Shown here in pieces: positions 41,600 to 51,116 of a DNA stretch of 64,000 nt; positions within the stretch are counted from its first letter, which is position 1; every line of letters starts with the position of its first letter. The position numbers and the translations under genes are program-made. Origin of the DNA: Embleya scabrispora (lineage in GTDB: Bacteria; Actinomycetota; Actinomycetes; Streptomycetales; Streptomycetaceae); NCBI RefSeq assembly GCF_002024165.1, contig NZ_MWQN01000001.1, forward strand, positions 3,079,365 to 3,143,364, given 5' to 3'. The notes beneath the pieces were generated by a model. It worked only from the letters and a program-made list of their open reading frames with translations. It did no database searches and had not been told where the DNA came from.

Positions 41600-42455
41600 G
41601 GCGTCCCTCTTCACTGAGGTCACTGAGGTTTTCGCGCGTCACAGTGGTCACGCGCGTCCCTCAAGTGGTAACACCGGGTACTCGAACCCGCACGCGGAGC
41701 ATCGCCCACCTACGCCACAGTGATGACCGCGCCGGATCCGGGCCGGCCGATATCGCTCGCACACAGTCACGAAAGCCGGCGCCGTGGCGGAATCCGGATC
41801 TTCCTCTTACGCCCCTGATGATCACTCAGCGTGTTCGACTGCCGATTTCGGTCCCGTCCCGTCGAATCCGTCCCGATCGGCGCACCCCCCGCGCCGGCGG
41901 AGTCCGATCCGGACCGTCTCCCTCCACCCCGCGAAGTCCGGCTCTGCCGGTGCAGCGCCATGCCCGGCACTCACGGCGTCGAGCCAGGCCCGGCGGCCCC
42001 GACGCCCGCCCCACAGCCCCGGCCCGAGGCACCCGCGGCGGAGCCCGCCACGACCCGGCGGACGGCTCGGATGGATGCCTCGCCGCCGTACCGACGTGGT
42101 CCCGGTCGGCAGAGGTTCGAACCATTGGCATCAGGCGCCGAAGCACGCTCCGAAAGGGCCCGTGTGACCAAGGTCACTGTTTCGACCGTCGATCGTCTCC
42201 ATCGACGGCCGGAAATCAACCGTGCATTCTATGTGATATTTTACTGGACATCGTCATGATCAACTGGTGAAGGCGTCGCCTCGGACGGCCCTCGGCACCT
42301 CGCCCGACCCGGCTCCGACCTCGGCAAAGGCAGCGCGCCGACCCCGCGGCCCCAACTGCGTCGAAGCCGCGGCCCGCCCGGGCGCACACCGAGCGCACAC
42401 GGCGGACGGCAGGCACCGACGGACCCCCGGCAGGCGCGCGTACGGGCGCACAAAA
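41600..42455. other. 856-bp gene-poor stretch
   Basis: No convincing gene on either strand; open frames here look compositional and lack homology. Seen in it: a short direct repeat (CACTGAGGT twice, near 41613-41630), an imperfect GTCAC repeat near 41640, a palindrome GTGACCAAGGTCAC at 42164-42177 that fits GTG-N6-GNCAC, and an A/T-rich patch at 42215-42260. Confidence 0.5.
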
Positions 42456-42495
42456 GAGTGCTGCACCGGACCCGGCGGGATCCGGTGCAGCACTC
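42456..42495 (-). terminator. intrinsic terminator of bldC
   Basis: A perfect 15-bp inverted repeat (GAGTGCTGCACCGGA and complement, 10-nt loop), followed on the - strand by TTTTG. Lies 26 bp beyond the bldC stop. Confidence 0.85.
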
Positions 42496-42521
42496 AGGGG
42501 AAAAGCTTTTCGACGCAGCCC

Positions 42522-42728
42522 TCAGGCTTCGCTGCGCTGCTGCGGAATGCCCGCGAGCAGGGCGCGGACCTCCACCTCGCGGTAGCGACGGTGTCCGCCG
42601 AGCGTGCGGATCGACGTGAGCTTGCCGGCCTTGGCCCAGCGCGTCACCGTCTTGGGGTCGACGCGGAACATGCTGGCAACCTCGGCCGGCGTCAGCAGCG
42701 GCTCGGCATCAGGCGTACGAGCGGTCAT
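42522..42728 (-). CDS. bldC: developmental regulator BldC (MerR-like DNA-binding protein)
   Basis: 68 residues, nearly identical to BldC of Streptomyces as I remember it (MTARTPDAEPLLTPAEVAS, then FRVDPKTVTRWAKAGKLTSI, GGHRRYREVEVRALLAGIP). It is a lone MerR-type winged HTH that binds direct repeats cooperatively and holds back entry into development. It is monocistronic, with a strong terminator and a long untranslated region upstream. One of the surest assignments in the window. Confidence 0.98.
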   Translation of the reverse strand: MTARTPDAEPLLTPAEVASMFRVDPKTVTRWAKAGKLTSIRTLGGHRRYREVEVRALLAGIPQQRSEA

Positions 42729-43262
42729 GAGCGGCCTCCTCGGGAGAACCGAACCAACACGGTTCTTTCTTCAAATTCTGCACCTTGACCCACGATGTCC
42801 TAAATAGTTCACGAGGGCCAAGTCGGTTATAGGACGAACGGCTTGTCCTTCACAGTACAAGTACACCATCCGCCGCACCCGGTTGGTCAAACCGCCGGAA
42901 TTGGCATCCCAGGGTTCAAGCCACGCGATCCCGAAGGACCAGGCATAGCGGACAGTCACATGACTGTGACGATGAGTCACACGGGCCCGGCCGTCCCCTC
43001 GCGTCCACCCCGCCCCACCAGCAACGAAGTATCCCCGATGACCCGACCCGGCCAGACCGACTACATCTGGTTTGTCCTTTTCATCATATACGAACCATTC
43101 GCTGGCGTATGCACCTTGTTGTGAGTCGATCTCCGACAACCTGGAGAGCTGGGAGTCCCACAACTCGAACCAGCAGGTTGAGAGGCTTTCAGATCGCGGG
43201 GTGACTGAACACGAAAGAGTGACGACGGTCACGCCGAAACTTCATGAAATGCGGACGCTTGC
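42729..43262. other. 534-bp bldC upstream region
   Basis: No credible gene. It is less GC-rich than its surroundings and holds several GTCAC/GTGAC dyads: 42955-42970 (GTCACA-TGAC-TGTGAC), 42966-42980 (GTGAC-N5-GTCAC) and 43219-43232 (GTGACGACGGTCAC, which fits GTG-N6-GNCAC). Long regulatory leaders are usual for bld genes; which factors bind here cannot be read. Confidence 0.5.
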
Positions 43263-44141
43263 TCAGCTCGCGTGCTCCAGGGCGCGTACCGATTGCCAAC
43301 GCTCCGTAATCCTGCGGTAGGCCGCCGATGCTCGCGCTCCGTCACCGGATCCCAGTGCGGCGATGCCCTCCGCGACGTCCGCGACGGAGGTGTCGGCGGT
43401 CGGATCGGGGGCGACCAGCCGCACCAGCCCGCCGTAGTCCAGCTCGACCATCGCGCGCGGGTGGAACTCCTCCAACCACCGGCCGACGCTCTCCAGGCCG
43501 GTGATCAGCGCACCGTCCTCGACCGTCTCGCGCAGCACCTTCAGCGCCCGGGCGATCCGGCGCCTGGCCTGGACCATGGGGGTCCGGTAGTACAGCTCCC
43601 CGGGCCCGGCCGAGCCGCCCTCGGCCGCGGGCACCACGACCCGCTCCTCCGGCGCGAACAGCACGAACCAGCGCACCGGGACATGCCAGGTGCTGCTGTG
43701 GATGTGCGGATGCACGTCGGGGTGCGCCGACTTCCACCGCTCGTGCTCCAGGTGCGCCTGGTCGATGACCAGCCGGGGCCAGAACACGTCCAGGACGGTC
43801 GCCGGGTACTCCCGGCGCAGCTCGGCCAGCGCCGTCCAGCAGCGCAGCCGGGTCTGCCGGGGGCAGACGACCGTGACGCCGTCCAGGACCTGCACGTAGG
43901 CGTCCTCGCTCTCGTGCGGCGGCGCGATCACCGGAGGGGTGGCCAGAAGGTTCTCCAGGCCGCTGCGGTGCTCCTGCGCGGTGAGACCGGCGGGCGAGGG
44001 CGGTTCGGCCGCCGCGGAGGCGCCGGACGGCCGCGTGGCGGCGTACGCGGCCCACCGGCCGCGCTCCGGCTCGGGAAACGCCGCCAGCGGCTCGTACACC
44101 CGCAGATACGCCGCGTAGGGGGCAACCACCGAAGTCCGCAC
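43263..44141 (-). CDS. conserved hypothetical protein between bldC and vdh
   Basis: 292 residues from a GTG at 44141 ([20 protein letters not shown]). No catalytic motif or membrane segment is evident. There is a [18 protein letters not shown] strand block near 155 and a helical C-terminus. A gene occupies this place in S. coelicolor as I recall, which supports it being a conserved streptomycete protein. Divergent from vdh. Function unknown. Confidence 0.75.
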   Translation of the reverse strand: MRTSVVAPYAAYLRVYEPLAAFPEPERGRWAAYAATRPSGASAAAEPPSPAGLTAQEHRSGLENLLATPPVIAPPHESEDAYVQVLDGVTVVCPRQTRLRCWTALAELRREYPATVLDVFWPRLVIDQAHLEHERWKSAHPDVHPHIHSSTWHVPVRWFVLFAPEERVVVPAAEGGSAGPGELYYRTPMVQARRRIARALKVLRETVEDGALITGLESVGRWLEEFHPRAMVELDYGGLVRLVAPDPTADTSVADVAEGIAALGSGDGARASAAYRRITERWQSVRALEHAS

Positions 44142-44222
44142 GAACGCATCTTGGCACGTCGCCGATGTCCCGAGGTGGAGAAGGTCCAACCCGGTGATCC
44201 GCTCGGGTTCTAGGCTTGAACC

Positions 44223-44242
44223 GCCGCGCAGATCCGCGCGGC
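44223..44242. promoter_or_regulatory. inverted repeat in the vdh leader
   Basis: GCCGCGC-N6-GCGCGGC, 41 bp upstream of the vdh GTG, in the divergent region with the hypothetical gene. It could be a leader hairpin or operator. Confidence 0.35.
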
Positions 44243-44283
44243 GCAGTGTCATCACGTCACCACGAACCCATGGAGTCACCACA

Positions 44284-45396
44284 GTGACCGACAGCATGGA
44301 CGGCCCGCACGACACGACGTCGGGCCTGGTGTTCGGCAGGTCGACCGGCCACGAACAGGTCGTCTTCTGCCAGGACCGCGCGAGCGGACTGCGCGCGATC
44401 ATCGCGATCCACTCCAGTGCCCTGGGGCCCGCGCTCGGCGGGACCAGGTTCCACCCCTACGACACCGAGGAGGAGGCCGTCGCGGACGTCCTCAACCTCT
44501 CCCGCGGCATGACCTACAAGAACGCCCTCGCCGGCCTCGACCACGGCGGCGGCAAGGCGGTGATCATCGGCGACCCGGCTCGGGACAAGTCCGAGGTCCT
44601 GCTGCGCGCCTACGGCCGCTTCGTCCAGTCCCTGGGCGGTCGCTACATCACCGCCTGCGACGTGGGCACCTACGTCGACGACATGGACGTGGTCGCCAAG
44701 GAGTGCGACTTCGTCACCGGCCGCTCCCCCGAGAACGGCGGCGCGGGCGACTCGTCCGTGCTGACCGCGTACGGGGTCTTCCAGGGCATGCTCGCCTCCG
44801 CCGAACACCGCTGGGGCGCCCCTACGCTGCGCGGACGCCGAGTGGGCGTCGCGGGCGTCGGGAAGGTGGGCCGGCACCTGGTCGGGCATCTGGTCGCCGA
44901 CGGCGCCTCGGTGGTGGTCACCGACGTCGACGAGCGGGCGGTGGCCCGGGTGCGGCACGAGCACCCCGAGGTGGACTTCGTGCCCGACACCGACGCCCTG
45001 ATCCGCATACCGGACCTGGACGTCTACGCCCCGTGTGCGCTCGGCGGCGCGCTGAACGACGACACCGTGCCGGTGCTGACCGCGGCCGTGGTCTGCGGCG
45101 CGGCCAACAATCAGCTGGCCCATCCGGGGATCGAGAAGGCGTTGGCCGAGCGAGACGTGCTCTACGCGCCGGACTACCTGGTCAACTCCGGCGGGGTGAT
45201 CCAGGTGGCCGACGAGCGGCGCGGATTCGACTTCGAACGGGCCAAGCGCAAGGCATCCGGGATCCGCACCACCACCGCGCGGATCTTCGCCCTGGCCGAC
45301 GAGGAGGGCGTGCCACCGGCCGTCGCGGCCGACCGATTGGCCGAGCAACGGATGGCGGATGTGGGCCGGCTGCGTGACATCTACCTCCAAAGCTGA
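44284..45396 (+). CDS. vdh: valine/leucine dehydrogenase
   Basis: 370 residues from a GTG with GGAG eight bases upstream. Active-site region [10 protein letters not shown], then [19 protein letters not shown] (Lys79 and Lys91), and a Rossmann motif GVAGVGKVG near 190. The enzyme deaminates branched-chain amino acids to 2-oxo acids with NAD+, feeding catabolism and acyl-CoA starter units for polyketides. Its place between bldC and purM, and the VTD start, match Streptomyces Vdh. Confidence 0.95.
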   Translation: MTDSMDGPHDTTSGLVFGRSTGHEQVVFCQDRASGLRAIIAIHSSALGPALGGTRFHPYDTEEEAVADVLNLSRGMTYKNALAGLDHGGGKAVIIGDPARDKSEVLLRAYGRFVQSLGGRYITACDVGTYVDDMDVVAKECDFVTGRSPENGGAGDSSVLTAYGVFQGMLASAEHRWGAPTLRGRRVGVAGVGKVGRHLVGHLVADGASVVVTDVDERAVARVRHEHPEVDFVPDTDALIRIPDLDVYAPCALGGALNDDTVPVLTAAVVCGAANNQLAHPGIEKALAERDVLYAPDYLVNSGGVIQVADERRGFDFERAKRKASGIRTTTARIFALADEEGVPPAVAADRLAEQRMADVGRLRDIYLQS

Positions 45397-45635
45397 CCGA
45401 CAGGGTATCGTCAGACCCGGCAAAGGACCCCAGATCAGGCCCCTGACCAGCTGTAACGGCACAGCCCGGTCGGGGTCCGAGCCCCGCTGTCACCCATGCG
45501 ACGTACCGTCCGGCAGCGGAAGCAGGTACCGTTAATCCCCTACGGGCCGGTTCTCAAGTGCCATCGAACCGTCTCTGACTATGAACGCGTGTCAAGACCC
45601 GGGGCCGTGAGCCCCGTCGTTGAGGGGGTCGAGCC

Positions 45636-45887
45636 ATGGGGCGCGGCCGGGCCAAGGCCAAGCAGACAAAGGTCGCCCGCCAGCTGAAGTACAACAGCGG
45701 CGGTACGGATCTGAGCCGTCTGGCTGAAGAGCTGGGCGCGTCGTCGCCAACCGACTTGCCGATCGGCAAGCCCGAGGTTGACGACGACACGAGTGAAGAC
45801 GAGTTCGACGACCCCTACGCGGGGTATTCGGCTCGCTACAACGATGACGAGGACGAGGAAGACGACGGCCGATCGCGCCATCGTTGA
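45636..45887 (+). CDS. DUF3073 family protein
   Basis: 83 residues: a basic start MGRGRAKAKQTKVARQLKY, a middle LSRLAEELG and a very acidic tail (DEDEEDD). This is the DUF3073 protein found beside purM in streptomycetes. Charge segregation suggests a nucleic-acid or ribosome partner, but no function is known. Convergent to purM. Confidence 0.92.
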   Translation: MGRGRAKAKQTKVARQLKYNSGGTDLSRLAEELGASSPTDLPIGKPEVDDDTSEDEFDDPYAGYSARYNDDEDEEDDGRSRHR

Positions 45888-46006
45888 CCCCGCACCCCTC
45901 GTCGTCGGGCACGGGACGAAACACCCTCTTCAGCCGGGGTGCCCGTGCACAGTGACACCGCCCGGTCCGGGACCGAGTAGGACGACTACTCGACCCCGGG
46001 CCGTTT

Positions 46007-46069
46007 GGCGTGTTCGCGAACACGCCCGCGGCCGAGCCGCCGTCCCGTCGCGGGACGACGGCGGGCGCC
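46007..46069. terminator. palindrome and hairpin between DUF3073 and purM
   Basis: A perfect 20-bp palindrome GGCGTGTTCGCGAACACGCC (46007-46026) is followed by a GC-rich imperfect stem (about 46034-46069, CCGCCGTCCCG and complement with a bulge). A smaller CGAGTAG/CTACTCG stem lies at about 45974-45992. The genes are convergent, so these probably end both transcripts. Confidence 0.5.
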
Positions 46070-46082
46070 GCGGGTGCCTTCG

Positions 46083-47156
46083 TCATGCCCGGTGATCGCC
46101 GCTCAGTACGGCCCGGCCGGAACCGGTGACCACGTCGCCGAGGATCCAGGCCGGCACGCCGCGCTCGGCGAGCACCGCGAGGGCCGCGTCGGCCGCGTCG
46201 GCGGCGACCACCGCGACCATGCCCACGCCCATGTTCAGCGTCTTCTCCAGTTCGGACCGGGGCACCTCGCCCAGCGCGCCGACCAGGCCGAAGATCGGCG
46301 CCGGGGTCCAGGTCGAGCGGTTCAGGCGGGCGTCCAGGTGGGCCGGGAGCACCCGCGCCAGGTTGGCCTCCAGGCCGCCGCCGGTGACGTGCGAGTAGGC
46401 GTGCACGTCGGTGCGCCGGGCCAGGTCCAGGCAGTCGAGCGAGTAGATCCGGGTCGGTTCGAGCAGTTCCTCGCCGAGTGTGCGACCCAGCTCCGGGACG
46501 TCGCGGTCGAGGTTCCAGCCGGCGACGGCGAAGAACACGTGCCGGGCCAGCGAGTAGCCGTTGGAGTGCAGGCCGGAGGCGGCCATCGCGATCACCACAT
46601 CGCCCTCGCGCACCCGCTCCGCGCCGAGCAGGGCGTCGGCCTCCACCACGCCGGTGCCGGCGCCCGCGACGTCGTACTCGTTCGGGTCGAGCAGGCCGGG
46701 GTGCTCGGCCGTCTCGCCGCCGACCAGCGCGCAGCCGGCCAGTACGCAGCCCTCGGCGATGCCCTTGACGATCGCCGCGACCCGCTCGGGGAAGACCTTG
46801 CCGGTGGCGATGTAGTCGGTCATGAACAGCGGTTCGGCGCCGCACACGACCAGGTCGTCGACGACCATGCCGACCAGGTCGTGGCCGATCGTGTCGTGCT
46901 TGTCCATCGCCTGCGCGATGGCGACCTTGGTGCCCACGCCGTCGGTCGCGGTGGCCAGCAGGGGGCGCTCGTACCGCTTGAGCGCGGAGACGTCGAACAG
47001 GCCGGCGAAGCCGCCCAGGCCGCCGACGACCTCGGGCCGGGTGGCCTTGCCGACCCATTGCTTCATCAGCTCGACGGCGCGGTCACCGGCCTCGATGTCG
47101 ACGCCGGCCGCGGCGTAGCTCGCGGTGCGGGGGGTGGGGGTGGACTGGTCGCTCAC
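46083..47156 (-). CDS. purM: phosphoribosylformylglycinamidine cyclo-ligase
   Basis: 357 residues. Signature blocks: SYAAAGVDIEAGDRAVELMK, LLATATDGVGTKVAIAQAMD, HDLVGMVVDDLVVCGAEPLF and GSGLHS-type MAASGLHSNGYSLAR. It converts FGAM to AIR with ATP, the fifth purine step. It lies 111 bp downstream of purF on the same strand, so the two form an operon. Confidence 0.97.
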   Translation of the reverse strand: MSDQSTPTPRTASYAAAGVDIEAGDRAVELMKQWVGKATRPEVVGGLGGFAGLFDVSALKRYERPLLATATDGVGTKVAIAQAMDKHDTIGHDLVGMVVDDLVVCGAEPLFMTDYIATGKVFPERVAAIVKGIAEGCVLAGCALVGGETAEHPGLLDPNEYDVAGAGTGVVEADALLGAERVREGDVVIAMAASGLHSNGYSLARHVFFAVAGWNLDRDVPELGRTLGEELLEPTRIYSLDCLDLARRTDVHAYSHVTGGGLEANLARVLPAHLDARLNRSTWTPAPIFGLVGALGEVPRSELEKTLNMGVGMVAVVAADAADAALAVLAERGVPAWILGDVVTGSGRAVLSGDHRA

Positions 47157-47267
47157 GGCGGCGGCCCTTTCGGGTCGGGGTGGATCCTTGCGGAACGCCC
47201 GTCGCGCCCCCGGGAAGGGGGCACGACGCGGCGCACCGAAAACGGAAACTCGCTGGACTGCGGCGGA

Positions 47268-48824
47268 TCAGGGACGACGGAGCGCGTCCTCCGCGCCGCC
47301 ACCGCCGAGGAGGGCCTGCACGCCGTCCACGTCGGTGCGGACGGACTGCTCGATGCCTTCGAGCAGGTGCTTGCCCAACCGCTCGGGGTCGGGCAGCTCG
47401 ATCGGGTATTCCCCGTCGAAGCAGGCCCGGCACAGCCGGTCCTTGGGAATGGTGGTCGCCTCGACCATCGCGTCGAGCGAGATGTAGGCGAGCGAGTCGG
47501 CGCCGAGCGACTTGGCGATCTCGTCCACCGAGAGACCGTTGGCGATCAGTTCGGCCCGGGTGGCGAAGTCGATGCCGAAGAAGCACGGCCACTTCACCGG
47601 CGGCGAGGAGATCCGCACGTGCACCTCGGCCGCGCCGGCCTCGCGCAGCATGCGCACCAGCGCGCGCTGGGTGTTGCCGCGCACGATCGAGTCGTCGACG
47701 ACGACCAGGCGCTTGCCCTGGATGACCTCGCGCAGCGGGTTCAGCTTGAGCCGGATGCCCAGCTGCCGGATGGTCTGGCTGGGCTGGATGAAGGTCCGGC
47801 CCACGTAGGAGTTCTTGACCAGGCCGTTCCCGTACGGGATGCCGGACTGTTCGGCGTAGCCGATCGCGGCGGGGGTGCCCGATTCCGGGGTCGGCATGAC
47901 CAGGTCGGCGTCGACCGGGTACTCCTGGGCCAGCCGGCGGCCCATCTCGACCCGGGACGCGTAGACGCCGCGGCCCGCGATGGTCGTGTCGGGGCGGGCC
48001 AGGTAGACGTATTCGAAGACGCAGCCCTTGGGCTTGGCCTCGGCGAAGCGCCGGGTGCGCAGGCCGTGCTCGTCGACCGCGATCAGCTCGCCCGGTTCGA
48101 TCTCGCGGATGAACGAGGCGCCGACGATGTCGAGGGCGGCGGTCTCGCTCGCCACCACCCAACCGCGCTCCAGGCGGCCGAGCACGAGGGGCCGGATGCC
48201 CTGGGGGTCGCGCGCGGCGTAGAGCGTGGTCTCGTCCATGAAGACCAGCGAGAAGGCGCCCTTGACCTCGGGCAACACCTGCATCGCGGTCTGTTCCAGG
48301 GACAGGTCGGGACTGCCGGCCAGGAGCGAGGTGAGCAGATCGGTGTCGCTGCTGGCCTCGATCCGGCCCTGGTAGGGGTAGTTGAGCTCGCCGCGATCGG
48401 GGCCCTGCTCGGCGACCAGACGGGACAGCTCACCCGTGTTGGTGAGGTTTCCGTTGTGGCCGAGCGCGATGCTGCCGGTCGCGGTGGCCCGGAAGGTCGG
48501 CTGGGCGTTCTCCCAGACGGACGATCCGGTGGTCGAGTAGCGGGCATGGCCTACGGCCATGTGCCCGCGGAGCGAGCCCAGAGTGGTTTCGTCGAAGACC
48601 TGGGAGACCAGGCCCATGTCCTTGAAGACCAGGATCTGGGATCCGTTGCTCACAGCTATGCCGGCGGATTCCGTCCCGCGGTGCTGCAAAGCGTAGAGAC
48701 CGAAATAGGTGAGTTTTGCGACCTCTTCGCCGGGGGCCCAGACGCCGAAGACGCCGCAGGCGTCCTGCGGGCCCTTCTCGCCGGGGAAGAGATCGTGGTT
48801 GAGTCGTCCGTCGCCACGTGGCAC
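47268..48824 (-). CDS. purF: amidophosphoribosyltransferase
   Basis: 518 residues. The N-terminal propeptide ends before Cys23 (QDACGVFGVW), the nucleophile of the glutaminase half. The C-terminal half has the PRPP loop VVVDDSIVRGNT. It makes phosphoribosylamine, the committed step of purine synthesis. C-terminal cysteines (DRLCRACFDGEYP) fit the Fe-S-type enzyme. First gene of the purF-purM operon. Confidence 0.97.
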   Translation of the reverse strand: MPRGDGRLNHDLFPGEKGPQDACGVFGVWAPGEEVAKLTYFGLYALQHRGTESAGIAVSNGSQILVFKDMGLVSQVFDETTLGSLRGHMAVGHARYSTTGSSVWENAQPTFRATATGSIALGHNGNLTNTGELSRLVAEQGPDRGELNYPYQGRIEASSDTDLLTSLLAGSPDLSLEQTAMQVLPEVKGAFSLVFMDETTLYAARDPQGIRPLVLGRLERGWVVASETAALDIVGASFIREIEPGELIAVDEHGLRTRRFAEAKPKGCVFEYVYLARPDTTIAGRGVYASRVEMGRRLAQEYPVDADLVMPTPESGTPAAIGYAEQSGIPYGNGLVKNSYVGRTFIQPSQTIRQLGIRLKLNPLREVIQGKRLVVVDDSIVRGNTQRALVRMLREAGAAEVHVRISSPPVKWPCFFGIDFATRAELIANGLSVDEIAKSLGADSLAYISLDAMVEATTIPKDRLCRACFDGEYPIELPDPERLGKHLLEGIEQSVRTDVDGVQALLGGGGAEDALRRP

Positions 48825-48861
48825 GTGATCGAGTCTACGACAGGGCCGGATGGGTCGCGGT

Positions 48862-49650
48862 TCACCCCATCAGTGGCAGGTATCCGGACAAGTCACTACG
48901 TTCGCCACTGGCCAGGACCCGACCGTCGTCGACGGCGTCCGCCCAGGTCAGACGGCCGGTGGCGAGGCGGAGCCAGGTCCTTGGGTCGGTCTCGACCACG
49001 TTGGGCGGAACGCCCCGAGTGTGCCGGGGTCCTGTGACGCACTGCACTACGGCGAACGGCGGGACGCGGACCTCGACCGCGTGTCCGGGGGCGCGGACGG
49101 CGAGCGCGTCGGCCAGCGCGCGGACCACCGTGCCGAGCGCGTGCCGGTCGTGCGGGAAGGGCTCGCCGGTGGCCCGCTCCAGGTCGTCGCTGTGCACGAC
49201 GCCCTCGACGAGGCGGGTGACGAGCATGTCGGGCAGGCGCATCGGGCCGATCCGGGTGATCGTCGTGCGGGTGTCCGGGACCCCGTCCAGGGCGGCGATC
49301 GCGGCGTCGACGCAGTCGGCGGGGGTGCGGCCGGCCTCGGCCATGTCGTCGGCGATGGCGGAGATGACCGAGGCGTAGGCGGAGGTGCCGTTCGCCCACT
49401 GCTCGACGGTGATCGGCGGGCCGGTCGGGACGGGTTCGGCGAGCCAGCGCGGGACCGCCTCGACGCTCGCGGCCAGGTGGCCGACCAGGTTGGCGGTGGA
49501 CCAGCCGGTCAGCCCGGAGGGGGCGGCCAGTTGCTCCGGGGTCAGCCGCGCCGTGACCTCGGCCATCGCGCGCCACTCGGCGATCAGCGCGGTGCGCACC
49601 TTGGCCGGATCGACCTTGCGGGGGCGGGGGGCGGCGGGGCGGTTCGTCAT
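48862..49650 (-). CDS. maleylpyruvate-isomerase-like protein with SCP-like C-terminus
   Basis: 262 residues. The N-terminal DinB/mycothiol-dependent fold shows LTGWSTANLVGHLAASVEAV and RLVEGVVHSDDLERATG. The C-terminal third (AVRAPGHAVEVRVPPFAVVQ, then TWLRLATGRLTWADAV) is a sterol-carrier-like domain. Homologues follow purF in streptomycetes. The function is unknown; metal-binding His residues suggest mycothiol-linked chemistry. Confidence 0.85.
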   Translation of the reverse strand: MTNRPAAPRPRKVDPAKVRTALIAEWRAMAEVTARLTPEQLAAPSGLTGWSTANLVGHLAASVEAVPRWLAEPVPTGPPITVEQWANGTSAYASVISAIADDMAEAGRTPADCVDAAIAALDGVPDTRTTITRIGPMRLPDMLVTRLVEGVVHSDDLERATGEPFPHDRHALGTVVRALADALAVRAPGHAVEVRVPPFAVVQCVTGPRHTRGVPPNVVETDPRTWLRLATGRLTWADAVDDGRVLASGERSDLSGYLPLMG

Positions 49651-49797
49651 GGGTGCAGCTTAGAGGGCGGCCCGCGGATGGGGTGGACGGTTTTCGGCTG
49701 CGGTCGGCGGGATTTCGGCCGAGAGTAGGCGATTCGTTTCTGCACGGATTCGGCCCGCGCTCGCCCGCCGCGGCCGGCGTGCCGCGACGCTGGGGGC

Positions 49798-50154
49798 ATG
49801 AGCAATTACGGGGATCCCGGCCGGGTCGAGGCGATCGCGGCCGAGTTGGCCGGGGCGGCGGAGCGGGTGCGGCCCGTCTCGACGGCGGTCGACTGGAGCG
49901 GCGGGGCGGCGGAGGCGTTCGCGGCTCGGGCGCAGGTCTGGCGGCGGGAGTGCGCGGCGACGGAGCCGGCGGTGCTGGCCGTGGTCGAGGCGCTGCGGGC
50001 GCACGCGGCGGCGATACGGGCCGCGCTGGGCCGGATCGCGGCGAACGAGCGGGCGGCTCGGGAGGCGGCGGGGCCGACGGGGTCGGATGCGGTGGAGCGT
50101 TTTCCGGCGTCGGGCAGTGCGGCGTGGTTGGACGAGCGGTGGGCGGCGCGGTGA
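49798..50154 (+). CDS. WXG100-like small helical protein
   Basis: 118 residues, two long amphipathic helices with a WSGGAAEAFAARAQVWRREC turn. The W-S-G at 33-35 fits the WXG100/ESX-like fold. It is followed by a GTGA-overlapping NlpC/P60 gene. Proteins like this accompany type VII secretion substrates, but no secretion machinery gene is in the window. Composition suggests a real helical protein; the role is unproven. Confidence 0.7.
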   Translation: MSNYGDPGRVEAIAAELAGAAERVRPVSTAVDWSGGAAEAFAARAQVWRRECAATEPAVLAVVEALRAHAAAIRAALGRIAANERAAREAAGPTGSDAVERFPASGSAAWLDERWAAR

Positions 50155-50993
50155 TCGCCGGGTTCGCCGCCGCGCCGGGCGGTCTGGTCGCGCTCGCGGG
50201 TCGGTTGCGGGCGGTGGCCCGGGAGGTGTGGGCGTTGCGCGAGCGGGTGGCGGCGGTCGATGTCGCGGCGAGCCGCCCACTGGCGCCGGAGACCTTCGAG
50301 GTGCTGCGGAGCAGGCTTCGGGAGGCGGTGGAGACGCTGGATCGGGCCGAGCGCGGCGGGGTGGATCTGGCCGATCGGCTGGTCGACAACGCCCGGTCCT
50401 ACGCGGAGGCGGACCAAGCCGCGGCCAGCCGACTGCTCGACCTGGCGCCGGCGGGCGGGCGGCCCGCGGGGCTCGGGCCGGCCGACGGGTGGATCCGCGC
50501 GGGCGAGCCGTCGTTCGCGCCGCCGGAGGTGTACGACGGGCCGTTCGCGGTCCGGCCGATCGGTCGCGGGGCGGGCGTCGTGCGGGTCGCGGCGCCGGGG
50601 CCGGACGGCGAGGAGATCGTGGCCCGGGCGAAGCGGTGGGCCGACCTGGGGTTGGGCTACAGCATGAGCGGCTTCCACGACGGCTACCGCACGGACTGCT
50701 CGGGGCTGGTCTCGATGGCGTGGGGGCTGCCGCCGCCCGGGCTGACCACGGTGACCCTGCCCGAGGTGTCGCACCCGATCGGCAAGGACGATCTGCGCCC
50801 CGGCGACATCCTGCTCAACACCGCCCCGGGCGCGGCCGGCCACACGCTGGTCTTCGCGGGCTGGGCGGACGCGGCGCACACCCGGTACCACGCGTACGAG
50901 GAGAGTTCCGGGAAGGGCGCGCACCACGGCACGATCCCCTATCCGTACTGGCCCGGGCACGGCACGTTCCGGCCGTACCGGCTCGGGGCGTAG
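50151..50993 (+). CDS. NlpC/P60-like hydrolase with WXG-like N-terminal helices
   Basis: 280 residues from a GTG overlapping the upstream stop. The N-terminal ~100 residues are helical (LRAVAREVWALRERVAAVDV, then FEVLRSRLREAVETLDRAER), resembling a helical targeting domain. The C-terminal NlpC/P60 fold has Cys183 (TDCSGLVSMAW), His231 (GHTLVFAGW) and a later His/Glu. No signal peptide is visible, so export, if any, would need a specialised route. It ends before a strong terminator. Possibly a wall hydrolase or toxin-like effector; inferred only. Confidence 0.72.
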   Translation: MIAGFAAAPGGLVALAGRLRAVAREVWALRERVAAVDVAASRPLAPETFEVLRSRLREAVETLDRAERGGVDLADRLVDNARSYAEADQAAASRLLDLAPAGGRPAGLGPADGWIRAGEPSFAPPEVYDGPFAVRPIGRGAGVVRVAAPGPDGEEIVARAKRWADLGLGYSMSGFHDGYRTDCSGLVSMAWGLPPPGLTTVTLPEVSHPIGKDDLRPGDILLNTAPGAAGHTLVFAGWADAAHTRYHAYEESSGKGAHHGTIPYPYWPGHGTFRPYRLGA

Positions 50994-51056
50994 GGATGGC
51001 GGGGCCCGCCGCAGGCACCGGCGGCGCACCGGGACGGCGGCGCCGGGAGACGACGA

Positions 51057-51093
51057 TGCCCGTGAGGGGTGCACGGGGCACCCCTCACGGGCA
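51057..51093. terminator. bidirectional terminator before purL
   Basis: A perfect 16-bp inverted repeat (TGCCCGTGAGGGGTGC and complement) with a 5-nt loop, between the convergent NlpC/P60-like and purL genes. Confidence 0.82.
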
Positions 51094-51116
51094 CGGGGAA
51101 GTCACCGCTCGGCCGC

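Noticed and set aside
41767-42260. Several short frames on both strands
   Set aside because: Proline/arginine-rich compositional frames without start signals or homology; the region is treated as non-coding.
42771-43232. 153-codon - strand open frame upstream of bldC
   Set aside because: Odd amino acid composition, no family resemblance, and it covers a region of dyads and lower GC that looks regulatory.
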